In this document: in pieces, positions 50,101 through 55,385 of the stretch
Layout of the letters: the number at the start of each line of letters is the position of its first letter
Numbering within the stretch: position 1 is the first letter of the stretch
Assembly (NCBI RefSeq): GCF_026151205.1
Contig: NC_087076.1
Location: 11,322,902-11,386,901, forward strand
DNA length: 64,000 nt
Direction: 5' to 3'
DNA from: Bolinopsis microptera
Taxonomy: Eukaryota; Ctenophora; Tentaculata; Lobata; Bolinopsidae
Translations under genes and position numbers: made by a program
The notes under the pieces: generated by a model
The model's input: the letters and a program-made list of their open reading frames with translations, nothing else
What the model was told of the DNA's origin: nothing
The model's database searches: none

Positions 50101-51140
50101 AGTTCGAGAACACTGGTCAATGGAAATGTTTACAATGTTTATCATAATTAGATCCAAGACCTGACCTAAACTGTTATAATATAACCACACAAATAACCCA
50201 CAATTTTTTGAATTCAATTAGACAGATTTTAATTTATTATAGATTGTGTCCAACTAAGTTTAGATATTCAAATCACAAACTTAGGTTGCTTTTGTGTGCT
50301 TTGTCCAGGATAGGATTTCTGTCGCTTCCGTGGTTGGCTGGTGCCAGGGCTTGAAGTACGGGAACTCCTGTTCAATTTCTCATCTGTATCAGAATCAGTA
50401 GCTGTAGCACCATGAGCTAACCACGAGGACACCTTACTGCAAATATTAAGCTTCATAAGTGGTCATCAAAGTCAAAAGTTCATTCTACAGTAAACCAAAC
50501 CTTTCAAAATACAAGATTAATTCATGATAATCCCAGGTTTTTACAAATTCAATGCAAATTTTCAAACCTGTTACTTTGTTGTAGAGTAGTACCAACAAAG
50601 AATGACCTATCTTCAAACTCTGAAAAAATCATTTGCTTAACTAAAACCTGTCTTGTTTAAAGGTGCTGCTATCTTTGAATAATAACTACAAAGAAGCAAA
50701 AAATCAGAAAAAGACATCATGTGTATCAATAAGATTCGACTGCACACAAAAAATCAAGAAATCCAAATTAGGAATAATGAATCATATTTCGTAAAATATT
50801 CCTGGTTTTATAATCATATTTTCTGCTTACCATCTGTGTTTATGATAACACGTACTCCTTTTCCGGATGGATATTCATCCAGCATTCCCTCCAAATCATC
50901 ACATTCTCCTAATTCTGTATCATCTCCTTCTAACTCATCTTCCGGTTTGTACACCATTACAAGTTCAGGAGCTTCATCAGGTGATTTGAGATGTTGATTT
51001 AAAAGATTTCTACATGTATCTGTAAGAACCTCAAAAGCTTTTTCATAATCACCATCATCAAATGGGATTTTTACCTTTTTCTTTTTGGCCAAGTTACTTG
51101 AAAGACTAACTTGTAGCCATAGTGTCTTTTTGGCAGCCAT
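8033..51140 (-). CDS. RNF213: RNF213 (mysterin)-like giant AAA ATPase / E3 ubiquitin ligase, 82-exon gene model
   Basis: I could join 82 minus-strand exons (listed in the block entries below) by GT-AG introns with matching phases, from the ATG at 51138-51140 to the TAA at 8033-8035. They total about 15.4 kb, about 5,100 residues, against about 5,200 in human RNF213. Diagnostic features appear in family order: GETGCGKT and FFDEANAT (AAA3); NIPLFIVGHPGSSKSLAK and VVVLDEIGLAED (AAA4); NWSLDPAKMNRG; FPIPLLNRMEKH; a C3HC4 RING; an RZ finger; and a GICCLHLL...LHN C-terminal signature. Known family role: cytosolic dynein-like AAA core fused to a ubiquitin ligase, linked to lipid droplets and antimicrobial ubiquitylation. 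Oddities are a 1-base frameshift near 24,480, an unresolved mini-intron near 19,200 and an RZ finger with C-x-C spacing. Exon ends are my readings of splice consensus, not transcript-verified. Confidence 0.93.
10188..11346. repeat. Left terminal inverted repeat of the 3.7-kb element
   Basis: Matches 12723-13880 in inverted orientation. It contains subterminal direct repeats of GTGAAACACATTTGTTTAC and GCACATGTTCGGCG within the first 130 bases, probably transposase-binding sites. A G-run lies at about 11,271-11,300. Confidence 0.85.
12418..12656 (+). pseudogene. C-terminal exon of a DDE_Tnp_4 transposase
   Basis: After a good 3' splice site (TTTCAG at 12,413-12,418) the frame reads GVTLNIPEVMWSKTQFTPEE, then IARIHVERSIGYLKRYKILG, and ends in a stop at 12654-12656. 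RIHVER-IGxxKxxxIL is the terminal DDE_Tnp_4 signature and includes the likely catalytic Glu. The N-terminal catalytic Asp blocks are not seen in 11,347-12,417, so the transposase is deleted or highly eroded. That interval instead holds a diverged direct duplication (about 11,811-11,888 and 12,190-12,262). Confidence 0.7.
12723..13880. repeat. Right terminal inverted repeat of the 3.7-kb element
   Basis: Inverted copy of 10188-11346. It has a shorter homopolymer (C-run near 12,768-12,780) and roughly 27 extra bases near 12,830-12,860. Otherwise the arms look nearly identical, which implies a fairly recent insertion. Confidence 0.85.
14319..14416. mobile_element. Tiny MITE-like inverted repeat (TACAATAATACCCCC termini)
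   Basis: TACAATAATACCCCCATTCACCGCG near 14,323 pairs with CGCGGTAAATCGG and GGGGTATTACTGTA near 14,376-14,414. Ends of the type CAGTAATACCCCGATTTACC look like pogo/Tigger-type mariner MITEs. Only about 95 bp long. Confidence 0.4.
16317..16561 (-). CDS. RNF213: RNF213 block 10: RZ-type zinc finger exon
   Basis: One exon encodes KWKWYRCTNGHAYAINKCGR, then PMQRGRCACGAEIGGDNHQF. This is the RZ finger shared by RNF213 and ZNFX1, needed in human RNF213 for ligase activity on lipopolysaccharide. Cys, His, Cys, Cys, Cys and the final His are present. The second-half cysteines are spaced C-A-C, whereas the consensus I recall is C-x2-C. Splice phases are 1 on entry and 0 on exit and match the neighbours. 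Summed exon lengths place it at about residues 4,460-4,540. Confidence 0.94.
16642..19435 (-). CDS. RNF213: RNF213 block 9: E3 module between RING and RZ finger
   Basis: Exons 19311-19435, about 19207-19252, about 19047-19161, 18763-18853, 18465-18584, 17941-18101, 17681-17804, 17273-17420, 16901-17086 and 16642-16736. Sequences include VALVSNCCGEAVSFLSQIIV, GRVRENRLLRSVANDK and PPRQVYTLKLFFLKQLF. One junction is unresolved. Between 19,252 and 19,161 the frame after SGSQ only joins GRVREN if an intron of about 49 bases ending in AAAG is removed. The other nine exons fit well. Confidence 0.83.
19570..19925 (-). CDS. RNF213: RNF213 block 8: RING finger (C3HC4)
   Basis: Two exons, 19818-19925 and 19570-19629, encode the RING. 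Exon one gives CTVC, then ACRHVFCRPC. Exon two gives CSRCGDPIFEDSPPIPADL. The ligand order is C-x2-C, C-x-H, C-x2-C, C-x2-C, a complete C3HC4 set. Summed exon lengths place it near residue 4,000, where the RING of human RNF213 lies. The intron falls just before the last cysteine pair. The RING recruits ubiquitin-loaded E2 in the family. Some RNF213 reactions are reported not to need it. Confidence 0.93.
20046..23947 (-). CDS. RNF213: RNF213 block 7: E3 module upstream of the RING
   Basis: Exons 23786-23947, 23206-23430, 22950-23097, 22622-22725, 22335-22499, 21940-22055, 21595-21767, 21287-21462, 20931-21072, 20593-20786, 20316-20430 and 20046-20152. Phases join throughout. Recognisable stretches include DRDGNAALRSETSLTVFWEQ, RFPFSWLVKDRLDEM and IIIGLYGGHPTAYARLM. 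This is the helical shell around the RING in RNF213. No independent catalytic motif is visible. The last exon splices to the RING exon in phase 2 (DTDM-M-NIMWVC). Confidence 0.87.
24056..26645 (-). CDS. RNF213: RNF213 block 6: later AAA units
   Basis: Exons 26538-26645, 26155-26369, 25869-25980, 25644-25701, 25131-25264, 24753-24840, 24431-24573 and 24056-24294. Family signatures are SYIGLRDFYCL, SRYLLIVTPNLETTI, FNSDFPDDADYTK, MIYESLYDVLNQYY, YVEIALESHRVNCRVHDETK and FPIPLLNRMEKH. Walker residues are not apparent, as in the inactive AAA5/AAA6 units. Exon 24431-24573 has a reading-frame break: up to LTETRYR is in one frame and KLENWVESLTKSNSG is in the next. Flanking splice phases require both frames, so one extra base lies near 24,480. 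Confidence 0.9.
24390..24430. repeat. 10-bp tandem repeat at an RNF213 5' splice site
   Basis: Four near-exact copies of AGAAATTCAC on the plus strand. On the minus strand this gives repeated GTGAATTTCT immediately after exon 24431-24573, so the donor sequence is present several times in tandem. Confidence 0.8.
24590..24715. repeat. Imperfect tandem repeat in an RNF213 intron
   Basis: Repeated CCATATTACTGACTACTGA and GAGTTAGAC-ATACTAAAG-AGACCAT units. Intronic, no coding content. Confidence 0.7.
26848..30183 (-). CDS. RNF213: RNF213 block 5: second active AAA unit (AAA4-like)
   Basis: Exons 30012-30183, 29642-29768, 29168-29370, 28819-28972, 28562-28720, 27890-27981, 27446-27573 and 26848-26975. 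Key signatures are LVYRVHPLPPSLKPLIWDFG, VSLRDVNRFIE-VFKWFMK, Walker A NIPLFIVGHPGSSKSLAK (exon 28562-28720), HMTSFQ-CSPQSEAEGI across a junction, Walker B VVVLDEIGLAED (exon 27446-27573) and NWSLDPAKMNRGLYVTRQ. Lys and Asp-Glu of both Walker motifs are kept, so this unit should hydrolyse ATP. The intron between the CSPQSE exon and the Walker B exon holds a minisatellite. The exact donor of the 30012-30183 exon is uncertain. Confidence 0.93.
27656..27873. repeat. Minisatellite of GTACAGTAGA / GTACAGTACA units
   Basis: About 220 bases made only of 5- and 10-bp variants of AGTAC with CAGT or AGAG, in an RNF213 intron. The first part alternates TAGAG and TACAG. The middle (about 27,795-27,842) is pure CAGTA. 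It keeps several frames open by chance, giving spurious YCTVLYC-type ORFs. It ends only about 15 bases before the donor side of exon 27890-27981. Confidence 0.95.
30369..33037 (-). CDS. RNF213: RNF213 block 4: degenerate AAA unit and first active AAA unit (AAA3-like)
   Basis: Exons 32251-33037, 31874-32098, 31642-31746 and 30369-31388. The first exon has a P-loop-like SEGSGNGKTRK, but the matching strand reads MYLVDVSPS without the catalytic Glu, so this unit is probably inactive. The 1,020-bp exon has Walker A GETGCGKT (about 30,715-30,740), Walker B ETIVFFDEANAT and a sensor-like FIAAVNPYRKHTP. This matches the third AAA unit of RNF213, one of two that are ATPase-competent in the family. 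By summing exons, Walker A falls near residue 2,500. The numbering AAA2/AAA3 follows the vertebrate protein and is inferred from order. Confidence 0.92.
33317..36769 (-). CDS. RNF213: RNF213 block 3: helical arm / linker before the AAA core
   Basis: Exons 36500-36769, 36010-36321, 35761-35911, 35409-35630, 35100-35260, 34822-34974, 34073-34228, 33600-33773 and 33317-33390. The sequence is charged and helix-prone, with coiled-coil-like runs such as EEEKNKIEDKIREYAALTNF. No enzymatic motif is visible, matching the linker that precedes the AAA units. The last exon ends in phase 2, which joins the next exon as ERDL-LSIDQLGKIL. Confidence 0.85.
36858..37020. repeat. Perfect 72-bp inverted repeat (foldback) with 19-bp loop
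   Basis: The left arm 36858-36929 and right arm 36949-37020 are exact reverse complements over 72 bases (starting GGTCATAGCTCAGACAAGG), with a 19-base loop. Arms and loop are GC-rich and contain tandem GGTCGGTCGGAGGTCGGTCG units, in sharp contrast with the AT-rich surroundings. It lies in the RNF213 intron between exons 36500-36769 and 37434-37527. It could be a MITE or foldback element, or a hairpin RNA source. Confidence 0.95.
37434..48327 (-). CDS. RNF213: RNF213 block 2: N-terminal arm, first part
   Basis: Exons 48238-48327, 45779-45955, 45460-45579, 44949-45169, 40799-40989, 40408-40604, 40050-40232, 39680-39878, 39426-39481, 39012-39285, 38698-38844, 37824-38288 and 37434-37527. They encode mostly helical sequence without catalytic motifs, for example FIVHAKVAQKYLALAYAIGS and RNWDIESFVSSSMMT. 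This corresponds by position to the stalk-like N-arm of RNF213. Exon phases join cleanly across two element-rich introns: 40990-44948 (phase 1, joining ENG to ESKTVYV) and 45956-48237. No exon appears lost in either gap. Confidence 0.8.
38498..38645. mobile_element. MITE sharing termini with the 3.7-kb element
   Basis: Begins GATGTGGATTCTGGTGGGAGG and ends CCTCACCTCCCCACCAGAATA, about 148 bases long. The first bases match the GATGTGGATACTGGTGGGG terminus of the transposon at 10188-13880, including the GAGGTGA that follows. It is probably a non-autonomous relative mobilised by the same transposase. It lies in an RNF213 intron. Confidence 0.65.
41068..41120. repeat. (AT)n microsatellite
   Basis: About 50 bases of alternating AT with two interruptions, in the RNF213 intron 40990-44948. 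Confidence 0.95.
41362..42812 (-). mobile_element. Mariner-like transposon with long (about 360 bp) terminal inverted repeats
   Basis: Ends CAGGGTGGCCCAAAAGTGAC (41362) and its inverse (to 42812), a terminus type typical of Tc1/mariner relatives. TA precedes the left end. The right flank reads AA, so one TA may have mutated. The inverted repeats extend from 41,362 to about 41,725 and from about 42,454 to 42,812, including GTGCAGAGATCACTGACTGA. Inside, on the minus strand, lies a decayed transposase. The repeats are much longer than the roughly 30 bp usual for mariner. It sits in an RNF213 intron. Confidence 0.75.
41830..42326 (-). pseudogene. Decayed mariner-like transposase
   Basis: The N-terminal piece (42326-42096) starts MVHYPPYTAEQRLFVYLNKE and continues with QFQMKFNRPSPCRKSC, the helix-turn-helix of insect-type mariner transposases. 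A C-terminal piece (about 41,975-41,870) reads VIPDFPEKVTIWCAISSRGI and LGPYFYEEFG, the block around the second catalytic Asp. Stops and a large internal deletion separate them. Confidence 0.65.
43662..44141 (-). pseudogene. L2/CR1-like non-LTR retrotransposon C-terminal fragment
   Basis: From about 44,141 the minus frame reads LHWLKVKERIEFKLCLLIFK, then AVNGVAPAYLCDLV, SSSSRRTSSLHLPVG and APKIWNQLPIEIK...FKTLLKTHLF. This is the conserved C-terminal tail found after the reverse transcriptase of L2/CR1 elements. It is 5'-truncated, as is usual. The following bases to about 43,680 remain open but are low-complexity (repeated CGPLALLASLPFF-type text). Confidence 0.75.
44425..44805. mobile_element. 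MITE with GGGTCTCCATCAAAATT-type termini
   Basis: GGGTCTCCATCAAAATTATC (about 44,430) and CTCGAAATTGACTT pair with AAGTCAATTTCGAGAG and AATTTTGATGAAGACCCC (about 44,768-44,803). About 380 bases. The plus-strand ORF across it shows no family motif. It lies in the RNF213 intron 40990-44948. Confidence 0.65.
46143..48165. mobile_element. 2-kb non-coding DNA element with TTAA target duplication
   Basis: TTAA at 46139-46142 and 48166-48169 flank inverted termini AGGACCAGTTAACTGAAAAA. Inverted similarity continues inwards about 130 bases, including GTGACAAA, CTCTAAC/GTTAGAG and ACGCGTGT. A TTAA target is used by piggyBac and Kolobok transposons. No transposase is visible, so it is probably non-autonomous. 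GTGACGTCAC (46,294) and GTGACGTCAT (48,013) lie near the two ends. The interior has three diverged tandem units near 47,540, 47,700 and 47,870, each holding TTACTTTTTCGAG-like text. It sits in an RNF213 intron. Confidence 0.7.
48520..51140 (-). CDS. RNF213: RNF213 block 1: N-terminal acidic, disordered region
   Basis: Exons 50831-51140, 50568-50619, 50277-50436, 49836-50018, 49534-49685 and 48520-49336. The first exon begins MAAKKTLWLQVSLSSN and becomes acidic. The rest is rich in Ser, Thr, Glu, Asp and Pro and should be disordered. The 817-bp exon contains diverged repeats of a SKPSTEEVSK-like unit and NTATP-NTATP. Two basic KRQK motifs (ASKRQKVAD; PRKRQKSYP) could be nuclear-localisation or interaction signals, which is inference. 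I could not recognise the CBM20-type domain described in vertebrate RNF213. Assignment to RNF213 rests on continuity of splice phase with later exons, since this region is not conserved. Confidence 0.75.
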
Positions 51141-51145
51141 TCAAA

Positions 51146-51151
51146 CTACAT
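51146..51151 (-). promoter_or_regulatory. Start-stop minimal uORF (ATG TAG) just before the RNF213 ATG
   Basis: On the minus strand the sequence ACC ATG TAG TTTGA ATG GCT GCC places an ATG immediately followed by TAG five bases before the main ATG. If it is part of the mature 5' UTR it would act as a start-stop element that lowers initiation. A possible 3' splice site (ATATCTAG, just upstream) would still keep it in the exon. The functional effect is inferred only. Confidence 0.4.
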
Positions 51152-53053
51152 GGTACCTAGATATTATTATTTAAGTCCTGATGGTAACAATTCATGTTAA
51201 TGAATTAAATCTTGCTGTATACAAATTTTAGATCGTCAAGCAAAGCCGTTTAAAACTCAATCAACACTATAAAATAACGGCTTAAATACTGTCTTGTTGA
51301 CAGAAATCTGGTGTCATACGACAGTGTGTATAGATATAATAATATACCTATTTTCCTAGATTTATAGGTTGTGTGTGTTGTAATATAATAACAAGGAATA
51401 GAAGTTAAATCTTGATTATTTTTCCTTTAAAAAAAGGCAACCTCCCTGAGACACCTCACAGCAAGTAGACCAAAGTGGCTCTTGCTTGTGAACAGTGCAT
51501 CAACTAACCGCCGGAGCGGTGGGTTGGGATTCCCCCCTGGGATAATTTCGTCCGTAAAATTGTATACATCATAAAATAGTACATTAAAATAGTACAGTTA
51601 AAAAGTAGATTAAGATTATGTTTTTTGTCATTTAATCGTAAATAAAGGATAGAATTTAAAACATGTTTCACTAAAAATACATCTGGAGGTATGGGACCAC
51701 TCTACACTTTCTTCGTAGATCGTATCTCGTATCGCTGACCGCAATAAAGAAGCTAGGAGCCAGGTCAAACATCACATCAGAACACGATTCAGGTTTGATC
51801 TGCTACGAAGCACACTCATAGCACTCAGGGGAATCAGAGGAGTCTCTTAATTTGGTTTATGTAAATTTTATAGATAATTTATTGTAGCTTAATTATATTG
51901 TGTAAAATGTTACGGACGATATGATCCCGGGGGGACTCCAGAGCCGGACAAAGTACATGTAATCAGGAACTTTAGGGTCATTAGCTCGAAGAAGGAGCCT
52001 TGAGAAAAGACAATTTTTTTGAGAAAAGACAATTTTATTATTTATCACCAATTCAATACATAATCAATAAATATATATCCAAAAAAATTTGATTTAAAAT
52101 TTAATGATACAAGTATGCTAGCAGCTAGCGCGCTTGTATTTAATCAATATAAATGCTGTTAAAGTGTGAAATGGGTCTGACCGCACCGCCACTCACATTA
52201 GCACAGTTGGTGAAAGGACCCAGGAGCTGTTAAGCTTTTATGAGCCCTGGTTTGACTGCTGAGAGTGGCGACGGGTCTGACATTAATTTTGTATTAGTTT
52301 TCTTCATATTCCTTACCTCTAGAAACCCCAGAACTCATGAAGCCTAGTCTGAATTCAAAACTAGTTGACCAGCTACGTACAGTTTCCTGGACAACTGGAA
52401 CCTTTTGGGCCATGCACAAGCCAATAGCATGTATGGTCCTGCAGTGGGGTTTTCTTGTCCTTGGATCTGTGTTTTGATCCGTCTTTTCTTAAAATTTTCC
52501 ATTTGTGTCACTTAGAATCACCTTTTAAATGTTAATTGACACCACTGGTCCTAATTAAATTTAGCCATGGCACGACTACTCGAACGTAACAGTTAAATAG
52601 GTGTGACATACTATTATATTCTTATAATTATATCATATGAATTGATTGCACTGCTAATAAATAAAATACTTTGTTTTACTAAAATACTTTGTTTTACTCC
52701 AGTAAAATTTAAGTTTTGAGTTATATAATTTTCATGCGACATTTAAGTCACAGCTGCTCGCAATACATAATTGCCTAAAAATTGTTAAACATGCTCGTTA
52801 TACACTTGAATTTTAGATATGGCATGTATTATATGTACATCTTAGCTCATAATACCAAATAACAATAATAATTGAAGTAAAAGCATGAAGAGGTCCAAAA
52901 CCAACTCAAGCATGACACTAGATTAGAACCAACATTGAACACATTGTCATCGGAAGCTGCAAGCTTATTATCGTTTGATTCCACGTTGATCCGTTATTAT
53001 GCAGTCATCTTGATCAGGCGGTGTCGACCGATCATGTGCAAATGGTTTTGACA
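51152..53053. other. Upstream flank of RNF213; repeat-rich, no gene seen
   Basis: Should contain the RNF213 promoter and possibly a 5' untranslated exon, but I cannot place them. One repeat (51526-51950) is listed separately. Segment 52,150-52,300 (a stretch with GGGTCTGACCG and GGGTCTGACAT about 100 bases apart) and 52,310-52,500 look like repeat remnants of unknown type. Confidence 0.4.
51526..51950. repeat. Inverted-terminus repeat of uncertain type
   Basis: GGGATTCCCCCCTGGGATAA-TTTCGTCCGTAAAA (51,535-51,560) pairs imperfectly with GTTACGGACGATATGATCCC-GGGGGGACTCC (51,909-51,939). In between, the plus strand reads RFRFDLLRSTLIALRGIRGV before a stop, which could be the tail of a retrotransposon ORF. 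It is either a MITE or a LINE 3' end. Confidence 0.4.
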
Positions 53054-53065
53054 GGCTGTGCCCTT

Positions 53066-53445
53066 TATTATTATTATCGAACATGTCAATCTTACAAATG
53101 TCAACAATCCTAAAATAATTTAGAACCGAAACGTGATCCTTTGTAAAATTATATGTCCCAAAAGTCAAATTGACTTGTACTCAAGTATAAAATTGAACAA
53201 TTTACTCCAATAACCACGGTCACTAGCAAGTTCTCTCAAATGGAGAATATCATCATACGACTCCAGCAAGATGAAACGCTTCCAGAGGTCAACCTTCAGG
53301 TGGTGTAGGAGGTTACGTCTGTGAGCCCCGAGTCTACCAACTTCACTACACATCTCGACAGCAAAACACAGCGCAGCTTGAGCTGGTGATCTTTCATCGC
53401 TCCTCAGTATGTGTCCTAGCATCTTCCACCTAGATAACTCAGCAC
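53066..53445 (-). mobile_element. 5'-truncated non-LTR retrotransposon copy B, with target-site duplication
   Basis: Flanked by the 12-bp direct repeat GGCTGTGCCCTT at 53054-53065 and 53446-53457. It encodes the last 85 or so residues (MLGHILRSDERSPAQAALCF to the stop at 53165) and the 3' tail of the element at 5020-5795, in opposite orientation. The tail is longer here (ATAATAATAATAA). Confidence 0.9.
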
Positions 53446-53805
53446 GGCTGTGCCCTTAACATAATTAAACTGAACTATTGCCTGATACGATGTAAATATG
53501 AGTAATGAGTGTTGGATAAGTGAGCTGCGCAAGCGCTCATGCGCGCATTTGTGTCGATCTGGCTAGTAGCGCTTGAATAATTTAGCTACCAAGACGTAAA
53601 TCGCGCGTTACGTAAAGTATCATTTTTCCCTTCAGATAAAGTGAACGGTACACCCGCGTGTAACCTGCTTCAATGGTTTGTGTGCATGTGTGGTGGAGTA
53701 AGTGTAGAATGTAATGATTGACTGAATCTGTTTCTTTTGTGGTGTATATATGATGTGAGTGACAGGTGTAAAATGAAAAAGATATAAATATAAATATGGG
53801 TCTTT

Positions 53806-54240
53806 TCATAGGAAAGTGTTGAAGTTTACGTCCTGCCAGTTAATATTGTCAGGTTGGTGTTGAGCTGTCATGATAGAATGCTTCAATAGGGATATAATTG
53901 AGCCTAGTGAACCTATTTTACCACGTGCATTTGACTGCTCAAGAAACGTATTCCATAGATTTGCCCCGTTATATGCGAAATTGTGAGATGAGTGTGGTGT
54001 CACAAATCTGTCATCTCTGAGCTCAGACTTCTTAAAGAGAGAATACATGGATATGGGCTGATGACTCTTCACTATCTTCATTGTTTCAGTAATGGATCGG
54101 TATCTATATATATTATGTACTGTCATTAGTTCCTTAGATTGGAAATCGGTTTTGTTGATTCTCTAGAGTGGAATTCTGCCCCAAGTATTTAGCAGCGATG
54201 TGGCCTTGTCTATCACCAGTCTTCCTCAAGCTGATAAATG
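53806..54240 (-). pseudogene. Non-LTR retrotransposon C-terminal fragment
   Basis: The minus frame reads DKATSLLNTWGRIPL, a stop, then ELMTVHNIYRYRSITETMK, and DDRFVTPHSSHNFAYNGANL followed by WNTFLEQ. The pattern of a retrotransposon tail (TP-S-NF-YNGANLWN) resembles the region after the RT in CR1/Jockey-like elements. One in-frame stop (about 54,172) breaks it. 5'-truncated. Confidence 0.6.
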
Positions 54241-54394
54241 TAGAACACGGTTTAATGTGGGGTATAGTTGATTCATTGGATATTTGACCTTTCTTGCCCT
54301 GAGAGTTTTATATTTTCTATAAATACAATATTATACCTTTGAATTCATTGATGAATTGGTTTTTTGTTAGGCAAAGCCCAATGTTATTGCGGGT

Positions 54395-54469
54395 CACAGG
54401 AGGACTATAGTGCAAAGAAACTGCTGGTAACTGCTGCTCACAGTTTCTTTGCACTATAGTCCTCCTGTG
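54395..54469. repeat. Perfect 29-bp hairpin with 17-bp loop
   Basis: CACAGGAGGACTATAGTGCA... at 54395-54423 is the exact reverse complement of 54441-54469. The loop is 17 bases. It lies outside any ORF. It may be a foldback remnant or an inverted micro-duplication. Confidence 0.9.
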
Positions 54470-54766
54470 GGCTGCGTTATTCAATACTGCACACTTCCAT
54501 GTTTTTGTGACCAGTCTTTCAATGCATAATTTTGGTTTCGATATATTGGGCTATTGGATATTTGGGCTATATTGGTTTCTCTTCTTTTATATTTGGGTTT
54601 ATTTAGAAGCATTTAATTTTGTATAATTATGTATTACTTTTATTATTCTTTTATTCAAAATTCTGATTGTAAAATCCGGATTGGAGTATTATTTATGAGT
54701 CGCATTGTTGTAATGTATTCTGGGTAAAAATTATCTTTATCCCGGTTGTTGCGACAAGTAAAAATG

Positions 54767-55304
54767 CTCTTATTAGGGAAAGGAGATTACTCGACGTTTC
54801 AATGTAACTACATCGTATTCATGATCTAAAAACAAGTGTTAAAAATTCAAAACGTAAAAAACATATATCTGAGGCAAAATTTGTGTACATTAATTTATTT
54901 TTAATCAATCAACTTTATCCAAAAATTCGATACAAAAAAGTCATAACAAAATTCATAACAAAATTAGTTTATACGACGACAAACTTTTATAGTAAATACT
55001 GTACACTCCTAAAACTACTACTAAATATACTACACATGATACAGAAGCATGGAGTGCTACAACGGTGAACAGGTGCATGATGTGAAGTGTGTAGGTATGT
55101 ATCTAGTGTGGAGTGAAAATGGCGGGAATCGTACTGACCAATGAGAAGTGTGAAACGTGGGAGCCTAATATGGTTTGATTGATGTTATAAGGGTTAGTGT
55201 ATTGAATAGGAGGCGGAAGTGTGCGTGTGTGAGATGTGGTCCCTGTACTCAGAAAGTAAACAAAACCTATAAATATCACTAAATATCACTACATATGTGT
55301 AGAC
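54767..55304 (-). mobile_element. Probable 3' part of the Penelope-like element split by the 5.2-kb retrotransposon
   Basis: On the minus strand this contains ATGTAGTTACATTGAAACGT-CGAGTAA, a GAAACGTCG motif typical of the untranslated ends of Penelope-like elements. It is separated from the GIY-YIG ORF (60546-61403) only by the retrotransposon at 55314-60502, whose target duplication joins the two halves. Assignment of this half is an inference from motif and geometry. Confidence 0.4.
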
Positions 55305-55385
55305 AATCCCCTGATCCCTTTTTCTTTTGGAGCTCTCACAGCCTTCACTCACACCTGAGCATATAGGGTTTTAGAAGTTCAGGGT

